Program-made: the position numbers and the translations under genes
Notes under the pieces: generated by a model
The model's database searches: none
The model's input: only the letters and a program-made list of their open reading frames with translations
What the model was told of the DNA's origin: nothing
Source of the DNA: an uncultured Oscillibacter sp.
Lineage (GTDB): Bacteria > Bacillota > Clostridia > Oscillospirales > Oscillospiraceae
NCBI GenBank assembly: GCA_905200545.1
Contig: CAJKKQ010000017.1
Location: forward strand, 1-61,136
Direction: 5' to 3'
Length of the DNA stretch: 61,136 nucleotides
Shown: positions 24,146-32,040 of the stretch, one piece after another
Layout of the letters: each line of letters starts with the position of its first letter
Position numbering within the stretch: position 1 is the first letter of the stretch

Positions 24146-26959
24146 TTAGAACTGGGGGAGATTGCGCACCACGGCGGCGCAGCGGGCGCACAGGGTTGGG
24201 TGGTCGGCATCGTCGCCCACGGTGGCGGACTGCATCCAGCAGCGCTCGCACTTGGCGCCGGTGGCCTCCCGCACCTCCACGGTCAGGCCCGGGAAGGCGG
24301 TGCCCTGACCCACCACGGAGTCCGCGGCGGGATCGGCATTGGAGATGGAGCACTCGGAGACGATGAACAGCTCCGCCAGGTTCAGCCCCGCCACGCGCAT
24401 GAGCACCTTGGCGGTCTCGTCGTCGGCGGCGTGGAGGGCAACATGGGCCTCCAGGGCCTTGCCGATCTTCTTCTGGGCCCGGGCGGTCTCCAGCACGGCG
24501 TTGACGTCGTCCCGGAGCTTCTCCACCAGCGCCCACTTCTCCATGGCGTCCTCCGGGAGGGCGTAGTCGGTGAAGGGCTGGTTCATGTCGTTGAATACCA
24601 CGTTGCGGCTATCGTCGCTGCTGCGGTGGACCATGGACTGCCAGATCTCATCGCAGGTGTAGGCCAGGATGGGGGCCATGATCTTGGTCATGGTGTCCAG
24701 GATCAGGAACAGGGCCGTCTGGGCGCTGCGGCGCTTGCGGCCGTCGGGCTCCTCGCAGTAGAGGCGGTCCTTGATGATATCCAGGTAGAAGTTGGACATA
24801 TCCACCACGCAGAAGTCGTTGACAGCGTGGGTCACCACCAGGAACTCATAGTCGTCATAGGCCTTGAAGCAGCGGGTGATGAGGGCGTTCAGGCGGGTGA
24901 TGGCCCAGCGGTCCAGCTCCTCCATGTCCTCCGGGGAGACCATCTGGTCGGGGTCGAAGCCGTCCAGGTTGCCCAGGCAGTAGCGGGCGGTGTTGCGGAA
25001 CTTCAGGTAGTTCTGGGAGAGCTGCTTGAAGATGGCGTCGGAGCAGCGGACGTCGGCGTGGTAGTCGGCGCTGGCGGCCCAAAGGCGCAGCAGGTCCGCG
25101 CCGTACTTGTCCATGATCTCATAGGGATCCATGCCGTTGCCCAGGGACTTGTGCATGGCCTTGCCCTCGCCGTCCACGGTCCAGCCGTGGGTGACGCACT
25201 CCTTGAAGGGCGCACCCTTGCCGAAGGCGCCCACAGCAGTGAGCAGCGCGGACTGGAACCAGCCGCGGTACTGATCCAGGCCCTCCAGGTACATGGTGGC
25301 GGGCCAGAAGCCCTGGTCCTTCTTCATGGCGGCGAAGTGGGTGGAGCCGGAGTCGAACCAGCCGTCCAGGGTGTCCTCCTCCTTGGTGAAGCCGGACTTG
25401 GAGCCGCAGTGGGGGCAGGTGAAGCCCTCCGGCAGGATCTCCTCCGCCTCCTTGGCGAACCAGGCGTTGGAGCCCTCCTTGGCAAAGAGGGCGGAGATGG
25501 CGGCGATGGTCTCGTCGGTGCAGATGGGCTTGCCGCAGTCCTTGCAGTAGACCACGGGAATGGGCAGGCCCCACCGGCGCTGACGGGAGATGCACCAGTC
25601 GGAGCGCTCCCGGACCATGGCCTTCATGCGGTCCTTGCCCCACTCGGGCACCCAGCGCACATCGTCGCAGGCGGCGCAGGCCTCATCCTTGAAGGCCTCC
25701 ACGGAGCAGAACCACTGGGGGGTGGCACGGAAGATGATGGGGCCCTTGCAGCGCCAGCAGTGGGGATAGGAGTGGACGATGTCCTCGCTGGCGAAGAGCA
25801 TGCCGCTCTCCTTCATATCGCCCAGGATCACGGGGTTACTTTCGTCGGTCTTCATGCCGGCGTACTTGCCGGCGTAGTCGGTGTGGCGGCCCTGGTCGTC
25901 CACGGGCACCACCATGTCCATGCCGTAGCGCTTGCAGGTCTCATAGTCGTCTGCGCCGAAGCCGGGGGCGGTGTGGACGCAGCCGGTACCGGAGTCCATG
26001 GTGACGTACTCCGCCAGCAGCAGGCGGCTGGTCTTGGGCAGGAAGGGATGGTCCGCCAGCATGTTCTCGAAGAAGTCGCCGGTGTGGGTCTCGGCGATCT
26101 CCCAAGTGTCGAAGCCGCCCAGAGGCATGACCTTGTCCACCAGGGCCTCGGCCATGATATAGACTTCGCCGTTGGGGGCCTTTACCAGGGCGTAGTTCTC
26201 CCGGGGATGCAGGGAGATGCCCAGGTTGCCGGGCAGGGTCCAGATGGTGGTGGTCCAGATCACGAAGAAGAGCTTGCTCTTGTCATAGCCGGGGAGCTTG
26301 CCCAGGTCGTCGTGCATGGGGAACTTCACATACACGGTGGTGCAGGGATCGTCCTGATACTCGATCTCCGCCTCCGCCAGGGCGGTCTCGTCCTTGGGGC
26401 ACCAGTACACGGGCTTGAGGCCCTTGTAGATATAGCCCTTCTTGTACATCTCGCCGAATACCTTGACCTCCTCGGCCTCGAAGCCGGGGTTCATGGTGCA
26501 GTAGGGATGCTCCCAGTCGCCCAGAACGCCCATGCGCTGGAAGCCCTCGCTCTGGACATCCATATAGTGCTGGGCGAAGTCGTGGCAGGCGGAGCGGAAA
26601 TCGGGGATGCTCATGGCCTTGTGGTTGAGCTTGTTCTGCTTGATGATGGCGGACTCGATGGGCATGCCGTGGTTATCCCAGCCGGGGATATAGGGGGTGT
26701 AGTAGCCCCGCATGGCGTAGGACCGGGTGATGAAGTCCTTGATGGCCTTGTTGAGGGCATGGCCCATGTGCAGCGCGCCGTTGGAGAACGGAGGGCCGTC
26801 GTGGAGGTTGAAGAGGGGCTTGCCCTCGTTCTTCTTCAAAAGCTCTCCGTACACGTCCTGCTCCTGCCAGCGGCGGAGCATCTCCGGCTCCCGCTTGGGC
26901 AGACCCGCCCGCATGGGGAAGTCGGTTTTGGGCAGATTGATGGTCTTGTTGTAGTCCAT
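24146..26959 (-). CDS. ileS: Isoleucyl-tRNA synthetase
   Basis: A 937-residue class I aminoacyl-tRNA synthetase. The HIGH motif appears as GALHMGHALNK near residue 62. The KMSKS loop appears as GKAMHKSLGNGM, a variant with A-M-H in place of K-M-S. The editing domain has the GTGCVHTAPGFGADDY block, and the C-terminal zinc finger has CERCWMQSATVGDD and CARCAAV. The ATG is preceded by AAAGGAG. Expression is controlled by a T-box leader whose terminator ends at 27003. Confidence 0.97.
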   Translation of the reverse strand: MDYNKTINLPKTDFPMRAGLPKREPEMLRRWQEQDVYGELLKKNEGKPLFNLHDGPPFSNGALHMGHALNKAIKDFITRSYAMRGYYTPYIPGWDNHGMPIESAIIKQNKLNHKAMSIPDFRSACHDFAQHYMDVQSEGFQRMGVLGDWEHPYCTMNPGFEAEEVKVFGEMYKKGYIYKGLKPVYWCPKDETALAEAEIEYQDDPCTTVYVKFPMHDDLGKLPGYDKSKLFFVIWTTTIWTLPGNLGISLHPRENYALVKAPNGEVYIMAEALVDKVMPLGGFDTWEIAETHTGDFFENMLADHPFLPKTSRLLLAEYVTMDSGTGCVHTAPGFGADDYETCKRYGMDMVVPVDDQGRHTDYAGKYAGMKTDESNPVILGDMKESGMLFASEDIVHSYPHCWRCKGPIIFRATPQWFCSVEAFKDEACAACDDVRWVPEWGKDRMKAMVRERSDWCISRQRRWGLPIPVVYCKDCGKPICTDETIAAISALFAKEGSNAWFAKEAEEILPEGFTCPHCGSKSGFTKEEDTLDGWFDSGSTHFAAMKKDQGFWPATMYLEGLDQYRGWFQSALLTAVGAFGKGAPFKECVTHGWTVDGEGKAMHKSLGNGMDPYEIMDKYGADLLRLWAASADYHADVRCSDAIFKQLSQNYLKFRNTARYCLGNLDGFDPDQMVSPEDMEELDRWAITRLNALITRCFKAYDDYEFLVVTHAVNDFCVVDMSNFYLDIIKDRLYCEEPDGRKRRSAQTALFLILDTMTKIMAPILAYTCDEIWQSMVHRSSDDSRNVVFNDMNQPFTDYALPEDAMEKWALVEKLRDDVNAVLETARAQKKIGKALEAHVALHAADDETAKVLMRVAGLNLAELFIVSECSISNADPAADSVVGQGTAFPGLTVEVREATGAKCERCWMQSATVGDDADHPTLCARCAAVVRNLPQF

Positions 26960-27002
26960 ATCCGCGATCTCCTTTATCTGTCAAAATTGGAATAGCAAAT
27001 AT

Positions 27003-27427
27003 AAAAAACGCCTTGCCTCTTTACAAGAGACAAAGCGTTTGCAAACACTCTGCGGTACCACTCTCGGTTGCCGTCCCCTTGCGGGACACGGCCGCTCATT
27101 GCCCGCCGTCACGGGCCGACGGAATAACGCCCGTCACACGTCCACGCTTACTCGCGCGCTGTCGTTCTGAAAATGTTCCATTTTCAGAACGTGCCGCCGT
27201 GCCAAGCACGTCGGCTCGCCTGATGGAGAATTCTACGCGCCTTCGGCGCTATCAAAATGGATCAATTCCATTTTGAAAGAATTCTTCGATCGCGTCGTCT
27301 TTCAGCAGGAGGCTCCAAGGTGATTTTCTCCCCGCGTCCCCCTCCGCCTTGCACCAAACGGCGGCTCTCTTTGCGGTTTCGGGAGGATACTCGTCCTTTT
27401 CCACGCCAACTATTCGATTACCTGCCC
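27003..27427 (-). promoter_or_regulatory. T-box riboswitch leader of ileS
   Basis: Read on the minus strand, Stem I begins with AAGGACGAGTA (the AGTA motif) and has AGAGAGCCGCCG and GGTGCAAGGCGG blocks. The specifier region GAAAATCACC contains AUC, an isoleucine codon, followed by A. Downstream come GAGTAAGC, a GC-rich Stem II/III region, and the T-box sequence GAGAGTGGTACCGCAGAG (27049-27066). A terminator of GCTTTGTCTC pairing with GAGGCAAGGC and then six T residues ends the leader (27003-27035). Uncharged tRNA-Ile should stabilise the antiterminator and allow ileS expression. The leader is about 420 bases because the linker between Stem I and Stem II carries an extra hairpin cluster. Confidence 0.92.
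27155..27300. repeat. Hairpin cluster inserted in the linker of the ileS T-box
   Basis: It contains a perfect 13-bp hairpin (27163-27175 pairing with 27179-27191, arm CGTTCTGAAAATG), a 4-bp stem with loop CTTCG (27237-27249), a perfect 10-bp hairpin TCAAAATGGA/TCCATTTTGA (27252-27261, 27267-27276) and a CGTGC/GCACG hairpin. Two copies of AGAATTCT flank the centre. None of these is part of the conserved T-box core. They resemble the hairpins beside lepA, mutL and prmA in their A-rich/T-rich arms. Confidence 0.65.
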
Positions 27428-27455
27428 ATCCTATCACATTTTTCGGATTTGTCAA
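27428..27455 (-). promoter_or_regulatory. Promoter of the T-box-ileS transcript
   Basis: On the minus strand a consensus TTGACA (27455-27450), a 16-base spacer and TAGGAT (27433-27428). The remaining bases up to 27554 hold no gene that I can see. Confidence 0.8.
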
Positions 27456-27552
27456 CAGGATTTCCCGCCAAAGGCAGGAAAATTCCCGTGGGAAAACCGC
27501 CGTGCCTCCGCCGGCACTCCGGCAGATACCTCCCCCTCCTTCCCCCGGCAAA

Positions 27553-27580
27553 AAAAGGGCGCCTTTTCAGGCGTCCTTTT
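27553..27580 (-). terminator. Intrinsic terminator of the 56-residue protein gene
   Basis: Stem GGACGCC/GGCGCCC with one mismatch and a TGAAAA loop (about 27560-27579), followed on the minus strand by a T-run and TTGCC. It lies a few bases past the small gene's stop codon. Confidence 0.65.
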
Positions 27581-27582
27581 TG

Positions 27583-27753
27583 TCACTGATAGCGGAACTG
27601 CCGGCCTGTGTACTGGTCCACGCAGCTCAAAAACATCTCATGGTTCCGGAATTCCAGCAGCTGACAGTCCTCCATCTCGTGGAAGGAGACGATGCGCCGC
27701 TTGGTATCCACCCAGATGCGCCACAGGTTGCCCATGGCTGTCGTTTGTTCCAT
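27583..27753 (-). CDS. Small protein of 56 residues, function unknown
   Basis: An ATG at 27753 opens a frame of 56 codons ending at 27583: MEQTTAMGNLWRIWVDTKRR followed by IVSFHEMEDCQLLEFRNHEM and FLSCVDQYTGRQFRYQ. GGGGAG lies 9 bases upstream and a terminator follows the stop directly, so it has the full layout of a gene. The composition is that of a compact globular domain (strand-helix alternation, two tryptophans, two cysteines), with no signal or membrane segment. I recall similar short proteins in related Clostridia but cannot name a family. It stands alone between the amidase gene and the ileS leader. Confidence 0.7.
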   Translation of the reverse strand: MEQTTAMGNLWRIWVDTKRRIVSFHEMEDCQLLEFRNHEMFLSCVDQYTGRQFRYQ

Positions 27754-27869
27754 ACCGGAGAACTCCCCTCTCTCAAGCTTGTGTGCCGGATTCCCGGCCG
27801 TTGAAAATTCCTCTTGTTATATAAGACGATACAGAAGTTGGTTTTGTTTCACCAAATGTGGAAAAATTT

Positions 27870-28538
27870 TTATTCCGCGGCCTGCTGAGCCTCCATTTCC
27901 GCCTCCACATCCTGCAAAAAGGCCTCCCAGGCCTCCGGATTTTCCACATAATACAGGGGGCACAGCTTGCCGGAGACGTCGTAGTGGCGGATGACGTCCT
28001 CCCCCGGATCCAGATGGAAGGTGGTGCACAGCCAGGCCGTGAGCTCCACCAGCCGGTCATAGGTAACGGCGGAAAACTCCCCCGTCTCGTCGGGGTGGCA
28101 GACCTCGATGGCCACCGTGTCGTCGTTGCGGGAGTTGGAGGCGTAGGCGATCTCCGTCAGGGGGATGCACTGGACCACCTCTCCCTCCAGCCCCACAATG
28201 AAGTGACTGGAGGCGTAAACGCCGTCGGTGCCTGCCGAGAGGGACTCGAAGTAATTGCGGTTGGCCTGGGCGGAGGTGCCGGGATTGCCTACGTAGTGGA
28301 TCACCACACCATCGATCTTCTCCAGAGGGGTGCCGGGACGGGAGAACTCGTTGACGGTGAGGTAGTCCTTTTCCACATAGTCCGGCACGGGGATATCCTC
28401 CCCGGGAAGGCCCCGGGAGGCCAGCACCCCCACCACCGCCAGAACCAAAACGCCCAGCACCGCCAACAGCACCAGCTGTCCCCTGCCGGGGCCCCGCCGC
28501 CGGCAGCAGCGGCGGGGATGGTATGTCTGTGTGATCAT
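27870..28538 (-). CDS. Membrane-anchored N-acetylmuramoyl-L-alanine amidase (Amidase_2/PGRP-like)
   Basis: A 222-residue protein. A basic N-terminus (PRRCCRRRGPGRGQ) and one membrane segment (about residues 20-40) place the rest outside the cell. The catalytic domain has GVVIHYVGNPG, ASSHFIVGLEGEVVQCIPL, AIEVCHPDETG and VIRHYDVSGKLCPLYY, carrying the zinc ligands and the conserved histidine of amidase type 2. It cleaves the peptide stem from peptidoglycan. Its ATG overlaps the stop of the ABC permease gene (ATGA), so it is the last gene of the GntR-ABC operon. This suggests that the operon responds to envelope-directed agents. Confidence 0.88.
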   Translation of the reverse strand: MITQTYHPRRCCRRRGPGRGQLVLLAVLGVLVLAVVGVLASRGLPGEDIPVPDYVEKDYLTVNEFSRPGTPLEKIDGVVIHYVGNPGTSAQANRNYFESLSAGTDGVYASSHFIVGLEGEVVQCIPLTEIAYASNSRNDDTVAIEVCHPDETGEFSAVTYDRLVELTAWLCTTFHLDPGEDVIRHYDVSGKLCPLYYVENPEAWEAFLQDVEAEMEAQQAAE

Positions 28539-30577
28539 TTCCGGGCCGCCCCCAGCGTCACCAGGGTGCCGGCGGGAGCGCCGGAGAAATTCAGGGTATT
28601 CAGGGAGATGGCCTGCACTCTGGGAGTGTCAGAGGACGCGCCGGTATAGATCGCGGCGTCGTAGACCTCCGCGTTCTCATAGCCGTTCTCCATCCTGTCC
28701 CACTGGGCGTTGGTGATGAGATCCCGCTCCAGCACCAGGCCCAGTTCCAGTAGGGTCTCCATGGTGTTGGTCATCTCCGGCCGGAGGGTGATATGGGCAT
28801 AGTCGCCTTCATCACCGCCTCCTTGCGCGGGACGGGAGTAGTCGATCTCCAGCGTAATGTTGTAGGCGCTGCCCCAGGTGTCGGAGAACCAGTCGGCACT
28901 GCCCCAGTTCCCTGCCCGGATGTCTTCCACCAGGGCATTGAGCACCATCTCCGCCTCCCGGCTGCTGCCGTCCATGTCGTTGCTCACCGCACCGTAGAGA
29001 TAGAGGCCCTGGGCACTCCAGCCATCGGTGAGGGTGCCGGACGTATCCATGTGCAGCCGCAGATACTTCATGTCCGTGTTGTTTACCAGGGCGTCGATCC
29101 GGGCATCATAGGTGTCCGGCTGGGTCAGCCGTTCCCGGTCAATGGGCACACTGTACCAGCGGGAGAGTTCGGTACCGTCGGTGAGGGTGTAGGTATAGCG
29201 CACCGTGGTGGAAACACAGTTATTGTCCACCTCCACGGAATCCGCAGCGGTCCTCCACTGCTGCTGCCAGTCCTGGATATACGCCCGGTCGGCGATCAGC
29301 GCGCGGTGCAGATCCAGCACCTGCTCCAGCAGTTCCTCCTGCCCGGCCGGGGTCATGGTATAGGTATTGGAATCCAAGCGCAGTTCCAGCGTCCGGATCT
29401 GGGAGAGCTCGGGCACCCGGCTCTCCACGCCCAGCACGTCAAACCGAAGCCCCGCGCACACGATGGCCGCGGCCGCTGCCACCACCACCGGACCCCGCCA
29501 GCTGCCCCGGAACACCCGCAGGGACTTGGCCAGCAGCATGGAGGCGATATAATAGCCGATGACGCCTGCCAGGAACATGCACGCCCCCAGCTTGGCGGCA
29601 CTCCAGGCGCTCCAGTCATACCAGAAGAGGAAATAGAGCCCCTGGCCGCCCGCCAGAGCCGCCAGAGCAGCCACGCCGTAGCGGAAGAAGGGCTTCATCC
29701 ACTTGACCGCCACCACGTCTCCGGCGCACTCGCTGGCGCGGCGGCGATAAAGGAGCCACGCACACAGGAGCAGCACCACGCCTGCCAGGGCATAGGCTCC
29801 GATGGCCCAGGCATTCCCCAGCTTCACGCTGGTGAGGACGCTGTCCGTCACCGTGCCGTGGGGCAGCGCTCGGGTCACCTCTTCCCAGGTGCGCTCCACA
29901 TGCAGGTGTTCGTTGAGCCAGTAAGTGGGAGAGAGCCACTCCACCACCCCGGTATAGGCGCCGGACACGCCGAACAGGCACAAATTGGCCAGGTTGGAGA
30001 GCAGCATCTCCAGCGTCACCGCCAGGAAGTGGAACACGAAGTAGAAGGCGGGCATGGCAAAGGCGTTGCCTGTCAGGAAGGCGCACACCGTGGCGCTGGC
30101 AAAGTAGAACAGGGCCAGCCCCAGCGAACAGAGCACCGTCACCGCCAGGCCCACGGGGTCCAGCAGGCCGAAGGCCGCCGTCACGACGACGCACAGCGCA
30201 CCGCACACCACGAAGGGGATCAGCACCATCAAAAAGCCGGAGAGGAAATTGGTGACAAAGAGCCCCTTGCGGCTGATGGGCAGGGTGTGCATCAGCCCCA
30301 CGCTGCGGGAATTGAACAGGTAGCTCCAAACCGCCATGGCGCACACCACCGCGTATACCAGCAGCACCGGCGGAATCAGATAGGTAAGCACGGAGTAATA
30401 GCCCTCCGTGATGTACAGGGCATTCATGCTGGTCGTTCCCCGGTAGCGCATCAGCTCCACCGCCATCATGATGGGCGGCAGGGCCGCCAGGAAGGAGGCC
30501 ATGACCCACAAGGGCCAGAACCGGGTGAGATTCTTGCGCAGCAGGGTTTTATTAAAGCACCAGGTCCTTGACCACAT
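28535..30577 (-). CDS. ABC transporter permease (ABC-2-like)
   Basis: A 680-residue membrane protein. The first about 360 residues hold some eight membrane helices of an ABC-2 permease, including LMHTLPISRKGLFVTNFLSG, a block typical of YtrC/BcrB-like permeases. A long soluble part follows. The ATG at 30577 (MWSRTW) is chosen because GGGAGG lies 8 bases upstream; the GTG three codons earlier overlaps that site. It overlaps the end of the ATPase gene by 26 bases. Substrate unknown; homologous systems export or sense antimicrobial compounds. Confidence 0.85.
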   Translation of the reverse strand: MWSRTWCFNKTLLRKNLTRFWPLWVMASFLAALPPIMMAVELMRYRGTTSMNALYITEGYYSVLTYLIPPVLLVYAVVCAMAVWSYLFNSRSVGLMHTLPISRKGLFVTNFLSGFLMVLIPFVVCGALCVVVTAAFGLLDPVGLAVTVLCSLGLALFYFASATVCAFLTGNAFAMPAFYFVFHFLAVTLEMLLSNLANLCLFGVSGAYTGVVEWLSPTYWLNEHLHVERTWEEVTRALPHGTVTDSVLTSVKLGNAWAIGAYALAGVVLLLCAWLLYRRRASECAGDVVAVKWMKPFFRYGVAALAALAGGQGLYFLFWYDWSAWSAAKLGACMFLAGVIGYYIASMLLAKSLRVFRGSWRGPVVVAAAAAIVCAGLRFDVLGVESRVPELSQIRTLELRLDSNTYTMTPAGQEELLEQVLDLHRALIADRAYIQDWQQQWRTAADSVEVDNNCVSTTVRYTYTLTDGTELSRWYSVPIDRERLTQPDTYDARIDALVNNTDMKYLRLHMDTSGTLTDGWSAQGLYLYGAVSNDMDGSSREAEMVLNALVEDIRAGNWGSADWFSDTWGSAYNITLEIDYSRPAQGGGDEGDYAHITLRPEMTNTMETLLELGLVLERDLITNAQWDRMENGYENAEVYDAAIYTGASSDTPRVQAISLNTLNFSGAPAGTLVTLGAARK

Positions 30578-31451
30578 AGTGTTCACCTCCCAATTCGTAA
30601 ATAAAGATCTCCTCCAAAGAAAGCGGCAGCGCCTCCAGCATCATGGGCTGGAGCACCGAGAGCGCCGTGGACACGGCGGCGGCATTGCCCCGGACAATGT
30701 AGGTATACACACGGCCCACATTGCTCACATGCAGCACATTCATCTCCGGCGGCAGGGCCGGGGGCTCCGGCGTGTTCCACACCACCTGGAGCTTGACGAT
30801 GTTCTCCTGCAGGTCGCTGAGGCTGCGCTCCAGGAGCACCTTGCCCCGGTTCATGATGCCCACGTGGTCGCACACGTCCTCCAGTTCCCGGAGGTTGTGG
30901 GAGGAGACCAGCACCGTGGTGCCGTTTTCCGCCACGTCCCCCATCATGAGGCTCCACACCTGGCGGCGCATCACCGGATCCAGCCCGTCCACCGGCTCGT
31001 CCAGGATCAGGTACTTGGGCCGGCAGCTCATGGCCAGCCAGAAGGCCGCCTGCTTCTGCATGCCCTTGCTGAGCCGCCGCAGCATGGCCTTCTCCGGGAT
31101 CTCGAAAATGTCCCGGAACTTCTCGTAACGCTCCACGTCAAAGGTGGGATAAAATCCCCGGTAAAAGCGCATCATGTCCCGGAGGCTGGCGGAGGAGAAA
31201 TAGTACCAGTCGTCGGGGATCACCGCCAGCAGCGCTTTCTTGGCGGGATTTTCGTAAATGGGCTCCCCGTCCACCAGGATCTCGCCGCTGTCGGCCCGCA
31301 GGATCCCTGTCAGATGCCGGATCAGGGTGGACTTGCCCGCGCCGTTGGGGCCCACCAGCCCGTAAATGGCTCCGTCGGGGACGGTGATGGAGGCCCCGTC
31401 CAAAGCCGTAAAGCCGTCAAAGCGCTTGACGGCGTCGGTTACCTGGATCAT
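30552..31451 (-). CDS. ABC transporter ATP-binding protein
   Basis: A 299-residue ATPase. Walker A is GPNGAGKSTLIRH, the Q-loop region follows, the signature is RLSKGMQKQAA (a variant of LSGGQ), Walker B is KYLILDEPVDGLDP, and the H-loop is VSSHNLRELE. It belongs to the single-ATPase, drug/bacitracin-type exporters. The ATG overlaps the stop of the GntR gene, and the permease gene begins within its 3' end, so all three are translationally coupled. Confidence 0.94.
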   Translation of the reverse strand: MIQVTDAVKRFDGFTALDGASITVPDGAIYGLVGPNGAGKSTLIRHLTGILRADSGEILVDGEPIYENPAKKALLAVIPDDWYYFSSASLRDMMRFYRGFYPTFDVERYEKFRDIFEIPEKAMLRRLSKGMQKQAAFWLAMSCRPKYLILDEPVDGLDPVMRRQVWSLMMGDVAENGTTVLVSSHNLRELEDVCDHVGIMNRGKVLLERSLSDLQENIVKLQVVWNTPEPPALPPEMNVLHVSNVGRVYTYIVRGNAAAVSTALSVLQPMMLEALPLSLEEIFIYELGGEHYVVKDLVL

Positions 31452-31807
31452 TTCCCTTCCTCCTTTACCAGCGCCATGAGCTCCTCCTGGGTGACCCCCA
31501 GGTACCGCAGCTCCGCCACCAGCTCCGCCGCCTGGTTCATCAGCTCCTGCCGGCGGGCCTTGTCCGCCCCGGCATTGGCGGAGGCAAAGCTCCCCTTGCC
31601 GGGTACCGAGTAAATGTACCCCTCCCCCTCCAGCTCGTTGTAGGCCCGCTGGATGGTGTTGGGATTGATGGCCAGCTGAGCCGCCAACGCCCGGACGGAG
31701 GGCAGCTTTTCATCCGGCGCCATGGCCCCGGTGACGATCAGCTTGCGCAGTCCGTCCTTGATCTGCTCATAAATGGGGCGGGCGTCCCGGTAGTTCAGGC
31801 TGATCAC
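31448..31807 (-). CDS. GntR-family regulator, YtrA type
   Basis: A 119-residue regulator: a winged helix with IYEQIKDGLRKLIVTGAM, LPSVRALAAQLAINPNTIQR and AYNELEGEGYIYSVPGKGSF, then a short C-terminal helix pair for dimerisation. This small size is that of the YtrA subfamily, which controls linked ABC transporter operons. The start is a GTG at 31807 with GGAAGG 7 bases upstream. It is the first gene of the operon with the ABC ATPase, permease and amidase. A symmetric repeat at the promoter is its likely operator. Confidence 0.9.
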   Translation of the reverse strand: MISLNYRDARPIYEQIKDGLRKLIVTGAMAPDEKLPSVRALAAQLAINPNTIQRAYNELEGEGYIYSVPGKGSFASANAGADKARRQELMNQAAELVAELRYLGVTQEELMALVKEEGK

Positions 31808-31841
31808 GTCCTCACCTTCCTTCTTGCGGCAGATTCGCCGC

Positions 31842-31868
31842 AACTGTATTAACTGTACTAACACAGTT
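31842..31868. promoter_or_regulatory. Operator of the GntR-ABC operon (three half-sites)
   Basis: Twenty-seven bases contain AACTGTA, then TTAACTGTACT, then AACACAGTT. The outer AACTGT/ACAGTT are inverted, with a central AACTGT in the same spacing of 9 bases. It covers the start point immediately downstream of the -10 box, the position expected for a repressor of the YtrA type. Confidence 0.7.
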
Positions 31869-31897
31869 AGAATACCACCCCCTGACAGCACTGTCAA
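31869..31897 (-). promoter_or_regulatory. Promoter of the GntR-ABC-amidase operon
   Basis: On the minus strand a consensus TTGACA (31897-31892), a 17-base spacer and TATTCT (31874-31869). The -35 box lies in the palindrome TGACAGCACTGTCA. Confidence 0.82.
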
Positions 31898-31948
31898 GGG
31901 GGATGGGCGTCCAAAATCTGGCTTTTTGGCGGGAAGAATGGATTTTTC

Positions 31949-31977
31949 TTGACTTCTTCCCCGGCGGCAAGCATCAT
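31949..31977 (+). promoter_or_regulatory. Possible promoter of the spermidine-synthase-like gene
   Basis: TTGACT (31949-31954), a 17-base spacer, then CATCAT (31972-31977). The -10 box is weak. Confidence 0.45.
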
Positions 31978-32040
31978 AGTATGGTAAGTTCTGCCCCGGC
32001 ACCGGGGCCCGCCGTCCTCCGGGGCGGAGAAAGGAGCACC

